From NCBI RefSeq assembly GCF_031457455.1, contig NZ_JAVDWU010000004.1, positions 124,001 to 188,000 on the forward strand: a stretch of 64,000 nucleotides of DNA, read 5' to 3'. Both the position numbers and the translations under genes were made by a program. Shown piece after piece: positions 17,420 through 25,337 of the stretch (position 1 is its first letter; each line of letters opens with the position of its first letter). The notes under the pieces were generated by a model. That model was not told the origin of the DNA and did no database searches. It saw only the letters and a list, made by a program, of their open reading frames with translations. The DNA comes from Hydrogenophaga palleronii_A (GTDB taxonomy: Bacteria > Pseudomonadota > Gammaproteobacteria > Burkholderiales > Burkholderiaceae_C).

Positions 17420-18880
17420 ATGATTTCACGCGAACCCACCCTTGCCCGCCTTGCCACCGCCCAGAGCGCCCTGCTGGATCCGTTTGGCCTGACGCCCTCT
17501 CACCTGCAGCGAGCGCTGGGGGAGATCATGTCTCACGGGGTGGATGACGCCGACCTCTATTTCCAGACCACCCGCAGCGAGGGCTGGAGCCTGGAGGAGG
17601 GCATCGTCAAGACCGGCAGCTTCAGCATCGACCAGGGCGTGGGCGTGCGTGCGGTCAGCGGCGAAAAGACCGCTTTTGCCTATTCCGACGACCTGTCCTG
17701 GGATTCCCTGATTGATGCGGCGCACACCGTGCGCACCATCTCTGCTCAGGGCCAGGGTCGCAAGGTGCGCGTGCCTGCGGTCAAGGTGTCGAAATCGCGC
17801 TCGCTTTACCCCGGCCTGGACCCGATCGGCACCATGGACAGCACCGCCAAGGTCGCGCTGCTGGAGAAAGTCGAGCGCCTGGCCAAGGCGAAGGATCCCC
17901 GCGTTGTGCAGGTCATGGCCGGCCTGGCAGCCGAGCACGATGTGGTGCTGGTGGCCCGGGCCGACGGCACCCTGGCCGCCGACGTGCGCCCGCTGATCCG
18001 CCTGTCGGTCACGGTGATCGCCGAACAAAAGGGGCGCCGCGAAGTCGGCTCCTCGGGTGGCGGTGGTCGCTTCGGGCTGGACTATTTTGACGATGCCATG
18101 GTGCAGTCCTATGTGGACGAAGCCGTGGCCAATGCGCTCACCAACCTTGATGCGCGCCCTGCGCCGGCCGGGGAAATGGTGGTGGTGCTGGGTTCCGGCT
18201 GGCCGGGCATTCTGTTGCATGAGGCCGTGGGGCATGGCCTGGAAGGCGACTTCAATCGCAAGGGTTCCAGCGCTTTTGCAGGCCGCATCGGCCAGCGCGT
18301 GGCCGCCAAGGGCGTGACCGTGCTCGACGACGGCACCATCGCCGACCGACGCGGTTCGCTCAATGTGGACGACGAAGGTCACACCTCGCAGAAGAATGTG
18401 CTGATCGAGGATGGCATTCTGCGGGGCTATATCCAGGACGCCATGAACGCGCGCCTGATGGGTGTGAAGCCCACCGGCAACGGCCGCCGCGAGAGCTATG
18501 CCCATGTGCCCATGCCTCGCATGACCAACACCTACATGCTCGGCGGTGACAAGGCCCCCGAAGAAATCGTGGCCAGCATCAAGAAAGGCCTTTATGCCAC
18601 CAACTTCGGCGGTGGACAGGTGGACATCACCTCCGGCAAGTTCGTGTTCTCCGCCAGTCAGGCTTATTGGGTAGAAAACGGTCAGATCCAGTACCCGGTC
18701 AAGGGAGCCACGCTGGTGGGCAACGGGCCTGATTCGCTCACCCGCGTGAGCATGATCGGCAACGACATGCGCCTGGACAGCGGCGTGGGCACCTGCGGCA
18801 AAGAAGGTCAAAGCGTGCCGGTGGGCGTGGGTCAGCCAACCTTGCGCATCGACGGGCTTACTGTGGGCGGAACCGCATAA
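17420..18880 (+). CDS. tldD: TldD, metalloprotease subunit
   Basis: TldD forms a heterodimer with PmbA/TldE that degrades unfolded peptides and matures some ribosomal peptides. The 486-aa product contains the zinc motif HEAVGH in LLHEAVGHGLEGDFN, the strand GSGWPGI before it, and the late GTCGKEGQSVPVGVG with a conserved cysteine. The start MISREPTLARL is supported by the family N-terminus and by TACAAT upstream. The partner pmbA is not in the window. Confidence 0.96.
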   Translation: MISREPTLARLATAQSALLDPFGLTPSHLQRALGEIMSHGVDDADLYFQTTRSEGWSLEEGIVKTGSFSIDQGVGVRAVSGEKTAFAYSDDLSWDSLIDAAHTVRTISAQGQGRKVRVPAVKVSKSRSLYPGLDPIGTMDSTAKVALLEKVERLAKAKDPRVVQVMAGLAAEHDVVLVARADGTLAADVRPLIRLSVTVIAEQKGRREVGSSGGGGRFGLDYFDDAMVQSYVDEAVANALTNLDARPAPAGEMVVVLGSGWPGILLHEAVGHGLEGDFNRKGSSAFAGRIGQRVAAKGVTVLDDGTIADRRGSLNVDDEGHTSQKNVLIEDGILRGYIQDAMNARLMGVKPTGNGRRESYAHVPMPRMTNTYMLGGDKAPEEIVASIKKGLYATNFGGGQVDITSGKFVFSASQAYWVENGQIQYPVKGATLVGNGPDSLTRVSMIGNDMRLDSGVGTCGKEGQSVPVGVGQPTLRIDGLTVGGTA

Positions 18881-18887
18881 CCTGTGG

Positions 18888-18976
18888 CCCACCCCCGCGC
18901 CGCGCTTGCAGCGCGTCACCCCCTCAAGGGGGCGACACCAGTGGCCCGGCATAGCCGGTTCCACGGTATCTCTGGA
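18888..18976 (-). repeat. Dispersed GC-rich hairpin repeat, copy after tldD
   Basis: Reverse-oriented copy with CCCCCGCGCCGCGCTTGCAG, the CCCCCTCAAGGGGG hairpin, GGCCCGGCATAGCCGG and GGTATCTCTGGA. It starts eight bases after the tldD stop and precedes the aroG regulatory region. Confidence 0.8.
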
Positions 18977-19042
18977 ATGAGGCACCTCGCGCCGGAGGCA
19001 GGCCTTGCAAGCCGGTTCTGCGGAGCTTGTGCCTGCCTGTGC

Positions 19043-19048
19043 TACATT
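19043..19048 (+). promoter_or_regulatory. Candidate -10 box of the aroG leader
   Basis: TACATT stands eight bases before the ATG of the leader peptide, so the leader mRNA may start at or near its first codon. No convincing -35 box is present. Confidence 0.4.
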
Positions 19049-19056
19049 TCGACCCC

Positions 19057-19131
19057 ATGACTTCGCGTTTCGCCTTTTTTGCCTTTTACTTTTGGTTCTC
19101 AGTCCCCGGCGGACGAGAGGCGAGGCTGTAA
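19057..19131 (+). CDS. Aromatic-rich leader peptide of the aroG attenuator (24 aa)
   Basis: A 24-codon frame begins MTSRFAFFAFYFWFSV and ends in TAA at 19131. Eight of its 24 residues are aromatic: six Phe, one Tyr and one Trp, all between residues 5 and 14. Such runs mark leader peptides that measure the charging of the matching tRNAs. A CCGGCGG segment at 19106-19112, at codons 17-19 just past the aromatic run, can pair with CCGCCGG at 19156-19162. Ribosome stalling on the aromatic codons would favour that pairing and block the terminator downstream. Confidence 0.85.
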   Translation: MTSRFAFFAFYFWFSVPGGREARL

Positions 19132-19153
19132 GCGCATCACCGAATCTCGATCA

Positions 19154-19187
19154 AACCGCCGGAGCACCAAGCCCGGCGGTTTTTTTT
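19154..19187 (+). terminator. Rho-independent attenuator before aroG
   Basis: AACCGCCGG (19154-19162) pairs with CCGGCGGTT (19173-19181) across a 10-nt loop and is followed by a run ending in eight T residues (19180-19187). The left arm can alternatively pair with the identical CCGGCGG copy at 19106-19112 in the leader peptide gene, forming the antiterminator. It stands 42 bp before the aroG start. Confidence 0.88.
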
Positions 19188-19229
19188 CGCCACCTGTTTT
19201 TCAGCCCAACCGACCTCAGGAGCCCATTG

Positions 19230-20363
19230 ATGACCGCAAAAAATGCCCCCGTCAGCAGCGATGCCTGGCATGCCCGTCCAGTCGACAAAACCAGCCAGAC
19301 CGACGACGAACGCATCAAGGACATCACCGTGCTGCCCCCTCCCGAACATTTGATCCGCTTCTTCCCGATTGGCGGTACCCCGGTGGAAGGCCTGATCAGC
19401 CGGACCCGGCGCCGCATTCACGACATGCTCCATGGCAAGGACGATCGCCTTCTGGTGGTGATCGGCCCGTGCTCCATTCACGATCCCGCTGCAGCCCTCG
19501 ACTACGCGCGCCGCCTGAAACCGCTGCGCGACAAGTACGCCGACACGCTGGAAATCGTCATGCGGGTGTACTTTGAAAAGCCCCGGACCACCGTCGGCTG
19601 GAAAGGGCTGATCAACGACCCCTACCTCGATGAGAGTTTCCGCATTGACGAGGGTCTGCGCATCGCACGCCAGTTGCTGATCGAGATCAACCGTCAGGGC
19701 TTGCCTGCCGGCAGTGAGTTCCTGGACGTGATCTCGCCCCAGTACATCGGTGACCTGATCTCCTGGGGAGCCATTGGCGCCCGCACCACCGAAAGCCAGG
19801 TTCACCGTGAGCTGGCCTCGGGCCTGTCGGCACCGATCGGCTTCAAGAATGGCACCGATGGCAACATCAAAATCGCCACCGACGCGATTCAGGCGGCTGC
19901 GCGCGGGCACCATTTCCTGTCGGTGCACAAGAATGGTCAGGTGGCCATCGTCCAGACCAGTGGCAACAAAGACTGCCACGTGATCTTGCGCGGGGGCAAA
20001 TCGCCCAATTACGATGCGGCGAGCGTGGCTGCGTCGGTCAAGGAACTGGAAGCGGCCAAGTTGCCCACCCGCCTGATGGTGGACTGCAGCCATGCCAACA
20101 GCAGCAAGCAGCACGAGAAGCAGTTGGAGGTGGCGCGCGACATCGCCGGGCAGATCGCTGCAGGGTCACGCAGCGTGTTCGGCGTGATGATTGAAAGCCA
20201 CATCGAGGCAGGGGCGCAGAAGTTCACGCCCGGCAAGGACGATATGGCCAAGCTGACCTATGGGCAGAGCATCACCGACGCCTGCCTGGGCTGGGAAGAC
20301 TCATTGCAAGCGCTCGACGTGCTCTCAAAATCGGTGCAGACTGCCCGGCAGAACAAGGGATGA
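19230..20363 (+). CDS. aroG: DAHP synthase, AroG type (class I)
   Basis: The enzyme condenses phosphoenolpyruvate and erythrose 4-phosphate to DAHP, the first step of aromatic amino acid synthesis. The 377-aa product starts at the ATG at 19230 behind CTCAGGAG. Family motifs are LLVVIGPCSIHDP, MRVYFEKPRTTVGWKG, GARTTESQVHRELASGLSAPIGFKNGTDG and MVDCSHANSSK. An N-terminal extension of about 25 residues is typical of feedback-sensitive AroG, AroF and AroH enzymes. The upstream peptide with Phe, Tyr and Trp codons plus terminator makes transcriptional attenuation by aromatic amino acids likely. Confidence 0.96.
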   Translation: MTAKNAPVSSDAWHARPVDKTSQTDDERIKDITVLPPPEHLIRFFPIGGTPVEGLISRTRRRIHDMLHGKDDRLLVVIGPCSIHDPAAALDYARRLKPLRDKYADTLEIVMRVYFEKPRTTVGWKGLINDPYLDESFRIDEGLRIARQLLIEINRQGLPAGSEFLDVISPQYIGDLISWGAIGARTTESQVHRELASGLSAPIGFKNGTDGNIKIATDAIQAAARGHHFLSVHKNGQVAIVQTSGNKDCHVILRGGKSPNYDAASVAASVKELEAAKLPTRLMVDCSHANSSKQHEKQLEVARDIAGQIAAGSRSVFGVMIESHIEAGAQKFTPGKDDMAKLTYGQSITDACLGWEDSLQALDVLSKSVQTARQNKG

Positions 20364-20477
20364 AATGGGGACGGTTTGTCGCGCTGCATGAACGTGCGGA
20401 ATTTCACGATCAATGGATCGGATGTGTCGAAATGTGTGTTGGGAACCGGTTGAAGTCGTTATCCTGAGGCGTGCTCT

Positions 20478-21602
20478 GTGTCCTTCCAGGACGCTGAGAG
20501 CTTGTGCGTCAATAGGCTATCGTTTTTTGGAGTGGATGTGGAACAGCCGGTACTTCGGCTCGGATTGCTTGGCTTCTCCGGGGCAGATATTGAGCGCATG
20601 AAGCGCTGGATAGCGCAGCATCAGCCAGGCTGGCCGCTGTGGTCCGTGTGCGATCCGCACAGCGCCGATGCATGGATGATCTGTGGCCAGTCGGTGGAGG
20701 TGCTGGGGAGAGACGCTCTGGTGATCAATCACGCTCACGAGTCTGGGCAGCAGTTCACCCTGAATCGGGCTGAAGTTGACCGGCCGCTGGCCTTTTCCAC
20801 CCCGTTGCCCGAAGGCTTTGCGTCCGCCGAGTTTTTTGATGCTTCCGATGAAGGCAGTGTGCGCCAGCGGTTGCAGCGGTTCGAAGCCTGGCTGCGCCCG
20901 CTGCGTACCCAGTTCGCCTTGGGCGCGCTGCTGGTCGAGCGCATGCGCGAGTTTCCCAGAGGCGTTGTGCACCTCCTGCAGGAAGAAAAACTGATCGCGG
21001 TGATCGACATGGATCGAGGTCTGGTGGGTCTCCACACGCCCGCCAGACCGATCGACCTGGACATGGTGCGTTGGGTGGCGGCCGCGACCCCCTCGCATGA
21101 CATTCCTCCTTCATTCATGCGCTTGTCGCTGCACCGGGTGTTGTGGACGTTTGCCGTGCGCACGGTGCGCCAGGTGCTGCCAGCGCGCTATCGCGAACGC
21201 ACGATCTACCTGCGTCGGGTTCCCCGTGTACCGGCCCGGTGGTTTGAAGAATCTCACCTTCGCTTCATGCGTGAGCTGATGGTCAGGCCCGGCACCCTGG
21301 AGGAGATGCGGGCTCGCATGGATGTGAAGGATGTGGAGATCGAGCAATGCGCCACCGCCCTCTACTACGGTGGCGGGCTGACCACCGATCCGGAGAGTGC
21401 GCGTCGTGCCGAGCTCACAGCGCGGCGGGCTCTGGTGGCGCTGCATTTTGACAAGAGCTCTCCCGAAACCGTGGCGCACTCGCGTCCGGAAATTTCGGAG
21501 ATGGCCGCTTTGTCCAGCATATTGAAGGACACGAGACATTCGCCTCTGCGCGCGGTGGCGCCAGGTCCGAACGAGCATCGGTACCTGAAGATGCCGTATT
21601 AG
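20478..21602 (+). CDS. Hypothetical protein, 374 aa
   Basis: The frame starts with a GTG (VSFQDAESLC) preceded by GAGG at suitable distance. I do not recognise the family. The N-terminal part (about 1-75) looks like a small alpha/beta domain (RLGLLGFSGADIERMKRWIA); residues 200-290 are basic and helical (SLHRVLWTFAVRTVRQVLPARYRERTIYLRR), and 265-320 resemble a helical repeat ending in an Ala/Arg-rich helix. There is no signal peptide or membrane segment. Its neighbour after a 173-bp gap is another unknown gene; no operon partner hints at function. Confidence 0.7.
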   Translation: MSFQDAESLCVNRLSFFGVDVEQPVLRLGLLGFSGADIERMKRWIAQHQPGWPLWSVCDPHSADAWMICGQSVEVLGRDALVINHAHESGQQFTLNRAEVDRPLAFSTPLPEGFASAEFFDASDEGSVRQRLQRFEAWLRPLRTQFALGALLVERMREFPRGVVHLLQEEKLIAVIDMDRGLVGLHTPARPIDLDMVRWVAAATPSHDIPPSFMRLSLHRVLWTFAVRTVRQVLPARYRERTIYLRRVPRVPARWFEESHLRFMRELMVRPGTLEEMRARMDVKDVEIEQCATALYYGGGLTTDPESARRAELTARRALVALHFDKSSPETVAHSRPEISEMAALSSILKDTRHSPLRAVAPGPNEHRYLKMPY

Positions 21603-21697
21603 GGTGACGTTCAGCCTGATCAGCGTCGCATCGGGGTAGCGCGACACGATTGCCATCCGGCCTGCAGGGTGGCTGTGCATGGTCTGTGGGTCCAGGA

Positions 21698-21726
21698 TTG
21701 GCATGGGGCCCGACCGGCGTCACAAT
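21698..21726 (+). promoter_or_regulatory. Sigma-70-like promoter of the gene at 21776
   Basis: TTGGCA (21698-21703) and CACAAT (21721-21726) are separated by exactly 17 bp. Transcription would start near 21733, leaving a 43-nt leader with GAGGAG before the ATG. Confidence 0.5.
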
Positions 21727-21775
21727 CCATGAGCAGGTGGTCGAACGCCAAGGCACTTTTTCGAGGAGCATCAGC

Positions 21776-22096
21776 ATGCGAAGTCAATTCACAGTGACCT
21801 GGGGCGAGCCCGCCACCTACCGTTTCGATCTGGATGAGGTGCAGCCGATGCCCCATGAGCTGGCGCGCACCTGGCTCGACGATCAATTCAACTTCTTTGG
21901 TTGCGATCCCATTCGGCCGACCGGCAAAGTGCTCACGGCTGACAAGATTCTGTGTGTGGCGCAGGCCGCCGGGGAAGAACGGTTCCGTGACATGGCGCAT
22001 CGGGCCTGGGCCATGGCGTTTGCCCGCGCGGCAAGTGCCGCACTGGGCAAGCCAGCGGTCACGGTGGACGTGAAAGCACAGGCGCTGGCGTACTGA
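21776..22096 (+). CDS. Hypothetical protein, 106 aa
   Basis: The ATG at 21776 follows a GAGGAG Shine-Dalgarno sequence. The peptide starts MRSQFTVTWGEPATYRFDLDEV and ends KPAVTVDVKAQALAY. It is soluble, has one cysteine in the middle (DKILCVAQA) and an alanine-rich helix near the end. No known domain is recognised. A repeat copy follows its stop directly, and the next gene, mpl, converges on it. Confidence 0.65.
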   Translation: MRSQFTVTWGEPATYRFDLDEVQPMPHELARTWLDDQFNFFGCDPIRPTGKVLTADKILCVAQAAGEERFRDMAHRAWAMAFARAASAALGKPAVTVDVKAQALAY

Positions 22097-22099
22097 CTA

Positions 22100-22182
22100 G
22101 AGACACCCCCGCAGCGCTTCGCGCTACCCCCTGAAGGGGGCGATACCAGTCGTCCGGCAAAGCCGGCCCGACGGTATCTCTG
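22100..22182 (-). repeat. Dispersed GC-rich hairpin repeat, copy before mpl
   Basis: Reverse-oriented copy: CCCCCGCAGCGCTTCGCGCT, CCCCCTGAAGGGGG, CCGGCAAAGCCGG and GGTATCTCTGGA are all present. It lies between convergent genes. The next 138 bp (22183-22320) hold no gene or recognisable signal. Confidence 0.8.
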
Positions 22183-22320
22183 GACGGGAGCACTACGCTT
22201 CGGAAGGGCTTTGGGATCTCCCCGCGGTGTTTTGGCTCCCGCTCGATGGGGCGACGCCATTGGTCCTTCCTGAGCCTGTTGAAGGGTGATCAGGCAGAGC
22301 CCAGAGTGGAACTGTCTGGG

Positions 22321-23814
22321 TCAGGTCTTCTTCGCCAGCGCATTCAGCAGCAATTGGTGCACGCCGCCAAACCCGCCGTTGCTCATGCAGACGATGTGAT
22401 CGCCCGGCTGGGCCGAGGCGACAATCTGGCTCACCAGGGTGGGAATGTCTGAAGCCACTTGAGCACGACTTCCCAAGGGAAGCAGGGTGTCGGCGGCGTT
22501 CCAGTCGAGCCCCCCCGCATGACAGAAGGCCAGATCGGCCTGTTCCAGGCTCCACGGCAACTGCGACTTGATGGTGCCCAGTTTCATGGTGTTGCTGCGC
22601 GGCTCGAACACGGCAAGGATGCGGCCACCGCCGGCCTGGCTTTCTCCCAGGTGGCGGCGCAGACCATCCAGGGTCGTCCTGATGGCGGTGGGGTGGTGGG
22701 CGAAGTCGTCATAGACGGTGATGGCACCACCACCTGGGCAGACCACTGAGCCGCGCACTTCCATGCGACGGCGCACGTTCTCGAATCGGTGCAAGGCAAG
22801 GGCCGCAGCGTCTGGTGCCACGCCCACATGACTGGCTGCCGCGATGGCGGCCAGCGCATTGAGCTGGTTGTGCACGCCAGTGAGGCCCCACTCCACCCGG
22901 GCCACTTTCTTTCCCCGGAGCAGCACGTCAAAAGCATGCGGTTCGCCCTGGGCCGTGAAGTCGCTGACGGTGGAGCCGAAGGTGTGAACCCTGCTCCAGT
23001 GGCCCATGTGCAGCACGCGGTCCAGGCTTTCCTCCAGCCCGTTCACCACCAGCATCCCGGAGCCTGGCACAGTGCGCACCAAGTGGTGGAATTGCCGTTC
23101 GATTGCCGTCAGATCGTCGAAGATGTCTGCATGATCGAACTCTAGGTTGTTCAGGATGGCGGTTCGCGGCCGGTAGTGGACAAATTTGCTGCGTTTGTCG
23201 AAGAAGGCCGTGTCGTATTCGTCTGCCTCGATCACGAACAGCGGCATGGAGGCACGTTTCGCCGCCGGGCCGCCCCAAGGCGAAACAGCCCCCTCGGGGG
23301 GCAGCGAACCACGCGTAGCGGGGAGCGTGGGGGCCACATCCCCCAGCCTGGCCGATACGCCGAAATTCAGTGGCACGCCACCCACGAGAAAGCCCGGCTC
23401 AAGTCCGGCACATTCCAGTATCCATGTCAACATGGCTGTGGTGGTGGTCTTGCCATGCGTGCCGGCCACCGCCAGCACGTGCCTGCCCTGCAGCACGTGG
23501 TCTGCCAGCCACTGTGGCCCGCTGGTGTAAGGTGCTCCGCTCTCCAGAATGGCTTCCATCAAGGGGAATTTCGGCGTACCGTCTGGCAGACGGGCTCTGC
23601 TGACCACATTGCCCACCACGTACATGTCAGGCTGCAGGGCCAGTTGATCGGCGCCATAGCCTTCCATCAGATCGATGCCCAGGGCCTGAAGCTGGTCACT
23701 CATGGGGGGGTAGACCGCGCTGTCACAGCCAGTGACGCGATGCCCGGCCTCCCGCGCCAGAGCGGCCAGGCCGCCCATGAAAGTGCCGCAAATGCCCAGG
23801 ATATGTATATGCAT
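22321..23814 (-). CDS. mpl: Mpl, UDP-MurNAc:L-Ala-gamma-D-Glu-mDAP ligase
   Basis: Mpl reattaches recovered tripeptide to UDP-MurNAc during peptidoglycan recycling. The start MHIHILGICGTFMGG is used (497 aa); the P-loop is VAGTHGKTTTTAML (about residue 118), with FVIEADEYDTAFFDKRSKFVHYRP, ILNNLEFDHADIF and DDFAHHPTAI following. Residues about 159-189 are extra compared with what I recall of the family and are encoded by a dispersed repeat inserted in frame. ampD, which supplies the recycled peptide, is at 36 kb. TAGAAT seven bases before the ATG suggests a leaderless mRNA. Confidence 0.93.
   Translation of the reverse strand: MHIHILGICGTFMGGLAALAREAGHRVTGCDSAVYPPMSDQLQALGIDLMEGYGADQLALQPDMYVVGNVVSRARLPDGTPKFPLMEAILESGAPYTSGPQWLADHVLQGRHVLAVAGTHGKTTTTAMLTWILECAGLEPGFLVGGVPLNFGVSARLGDVAPTLPATRGSLPPEGAVSPWGGPAAKRASMPLFVIEADEYDTAFFDKRSKFVHYRPRTAILNNLEFDHADIFDDLTAIERQFHHLVRTVPGSGMLVVNGLEESLDRVLHMGHWSRVHTFGSTVSDFTAQGEPHAFDVLLRGKKVARVEWGLTGVHNQLNALAAIAAASHVGVAPDAAALALHRFENVRRRMEVRGSVVCPGGGAITVYDDFAHHPTAIRTTLDGLRRHLGESQAGGGRILAVFEPRSNTMKLGTIKSQLPWSLEQADLAFCHAGGLDWNAADTLLPLGSRAQVASDIPTLVSQIVASAQPGDHIVCMSNGGFGGVHQLLLNALAKKT
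23257..23334. repeat. Dispersed repeat (second type) inside mpl, in frame
   Basis: The segment has GGCCGCCCCAAGGCG, CCCCCTCGGGGGG, GCAGCGAACC and GCGTGGGGGC, matching 40090-40167 closely (GGCCGCCCGAAGGC, CCCCCTCGGGGGGG, TAGCGAACC, GCGTGGGGGC). On the minus strand it encodes a Pro/Gly/Ala-rich stretch around TRGSLPPEGAVSPWGG without a stop codon, placed just before the conserved FVIEADEYD block of Mpl. Confidence 0.8.
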
Positions 23815-23821
23815 GGGCGAG

Positions 23822-23827
23822 ATTCTA
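23822..23827 (-). promoter_or_regulatory. Candidate -10 box of mpl, leaderless layout
   Basis: On the minus strand TAGAAT is followed by seven bases and the mpl ATG. No -35 match is convincing. Confidence 0.4.
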
Positions 23828-23897
23828 GGGCGCGCCTTCAATAGGGCCTGTGGTCGGATCGGCACGTCCTGAATCCATCAGCGGGCACAATGGACCC

Positions 23898-24515
23898 ATG
23901 AACATTCATCGAGCAGATCCCCTCGAAGAAATTGCAGCCGTGGCCGCGCGCATGGTGGTGGAAGAAGGGCTGGACTTTGCGGCGGCCAAACGCCGGGCGA
24001 TCAAGCAGATGGGCTTGGGCGTGCGCACGGCCATGCCCGACAACGCGAGCATGGAGGCGGCCGTGCGCGAGTACATTGCCGTGTTCTGCTCGGAATCACA
24101 GGCCGAAGAACTGCGGGCATTGCGCGAAACCGCCTTGGTTTGGATGGATCGGTTGTCCCGTTTTCGCCCCCACTTGTCGGGGGCGGCCTGGCATGGCTGG
24201 GCGACACGCCACAGCGACATCCACCTGCACCTTTTTTGCGACGACCCCAAGGAGGCCGAATGGGCGCTGCTTGACCATCGGGTGGACTACCACCCGGGCA
24301 TGGCCACCGGCCGAAGCGGTGAACCGGTGCAGGCGCTCACTTTGCGCACCCGGTGCGACGCATTGGCGCAGTGGGTGCTGGTGCATCTGATGGTGCACGA
24401 TCTTGATGACCTGCGCGGTGCGTTGCGCCCCGATACGGAAGGCAGAAAACCGCGTGGTGACGCTGCGGCGGTGCGCAGCCTGTTGGCCACGCCGTCGGGT
24501 GAGGTCGAAGCATGA
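23898..24515 (+). CDS. Conserved hypothetical protein, 205 aa
   Basis: The protein starts MNIHRADPLEEIAAVAARMV at an ATG six bases after CACAAT, again a leaderless arrangement. It is soluble. Residues 1-60 look helical and 90-180 carry conserved-looking patches (HSDIHLHLFCDDPKEAEWALLDHRVDY). I recall similar proteins beside mpl in Burkholderiales, sometimes misnamed after Mur ligases because of that position; nothing in this sequence resembles a Mur ligase. The stop overlaps the start of the TlpA-like gene by 4 bp (ATGA), so the two are coupled. Confidence 0.75.
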   Translation: MNIHRADPLEEIAAVAARMVVEEGLDFAAAKRRAIKQMGLGVRTAMPDNASMEAAVREYIAVFCSESQAEELRALRETALVWMDRLSRFRPHLSGAAWHGWATRHSDIHLHLFCDDPKEAEWALLDHRVDYHPGMATGRSGEPVQALTLRTRCDALAQWVLVHLMVHDLDDLRGALRPDTEGRKPRGDAAAVRSLLATPSGEVEA

Positions 24516-25093
24516 GCGCAGCTCCAGAGCACTCCAAGGTTGGACCGCTTGGCGAGGATGGTCCCATGAGCCTGCGACGCAGATACTTGTTGACCGCAGC
24601 GGTGGGGGTAGGGGCGCTGGGCGCGGGCGCAGGTGTGGCCTGGTGGCGGTTCCATCCAGCGGCGGTGGCGTCAGATGCTGAGGTGGCGTTCTGGGGTGCC
24701 CAGTTCGATGGGCCTTCGGGCGAGACTGTGCGGCTGGCGGATTGGCGTGGTCGCCCCCTGCTCGTGAATTTCTGGGCCACGTGGTGTCCGCCCTGTGTGG
24801 AGGAACTGCCGCTGCTGAATGCCTTCCATGCCAATCAGGCGGCCAAGGGCTGGCAGGTGCTTGGTCTGGCGGTGGACCAAGCCGGCGCGGTGCGCAAATT
24901 CCTTCAACAGCTGCCGCTGAGTTTCCCCGTCGGCATGGCCGGGTTCGCGGGCACGGAACTCAGCCGTTCGCTGGGCAACCTGACGGGCGGCCTGCCTTTT
25001 ACCGTGGTGTTTGATGAAGCGGGGCAGGTTGCCCATCGCAAGATCGGTCAGGTGTCGCAGGCGGACCTGAAGCTGTGGGCGCAACTGATGTGA
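24512..25093 (+). CDS. TlpA-like membrane-anchored thiol:disulfide oxidoreductase
   Basis: This thioredoxin-fold protein has an N-terminal membrane anchor (RRRYLLTAAVGVGALGAGAG, about residues 22-41) and the active site WCPPC in LLVNFWATWCPPCVEELP, so it faces the periplasm and probably reduces disulfides. The cis-Pro loop is GGLPFTVVFDEAG. The start overlaps the upstream stop; an ATG at 24566 (MSLRRRYLL) would give a tighter signal anchor and may be the true start. In related genomes aroQ lies between this gene and accB; here it is missing. Confidence 0.88.
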   Translation: MSAAPEHSKVGPLGEDGPMSLRRRYLLTAAVGVGALGAGAGVAWWRFHPAAVASDAEVAFWGAQFDGPSGETVRLADWRGRPLLVNFWATWCPPCVEELPLLNAFHANQAAKGWQVLGLAVDQAGAVRKFLQQLPLSFPVGMAGFAGTELSRSLGNLTGGLPFTVVFDEAGQVAHRKIGQVSQADLKLWAQLM

Positions 25094-25235
25094 GCCAGGG
25101 CTTTGTGCCCAGATGCCAGTTTTTCATCAACTTGCTGTGAAAGTCGGTGAAACCGGGCGAAAAGTGCTGAAATATTGAGCTTTGCCTTGGAGGGCGTCGT
25201 CCGACGCCCGGTCGATTCAGATGGTGCCGATCATT

Positions 25236-25259
25236 GTGTCATCGTGTACACTGCGACAC
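25236..25259. promoter_or_regulatory. 24-bp dyad upstream of accB, candidate operator
   Basis: The site is symmetric about GTGTACAC: GTGTC on the left and GACAC on the right stand three bases from the core. It overlaps TACACT (25247-25252), a possible -10 box of accB, 79 bp before the ATG. The whole 244-bp gap (25094-25337) holds no gene; a separate GGGCGTCG/CGACGCCC hairpin with 2-nt loop lies at 25192-25209 and may end the upstream transcript, though no T run follows. Confidence 0.4.
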
Positions 25260-25337
25260 CTTTTTCGGGTTGGCAGGTTTTTCCGTTGGTAAATAGGAGA
25301 ACTTAAGTCGACTTGAGCGATTTTCGTTGGAGATACC

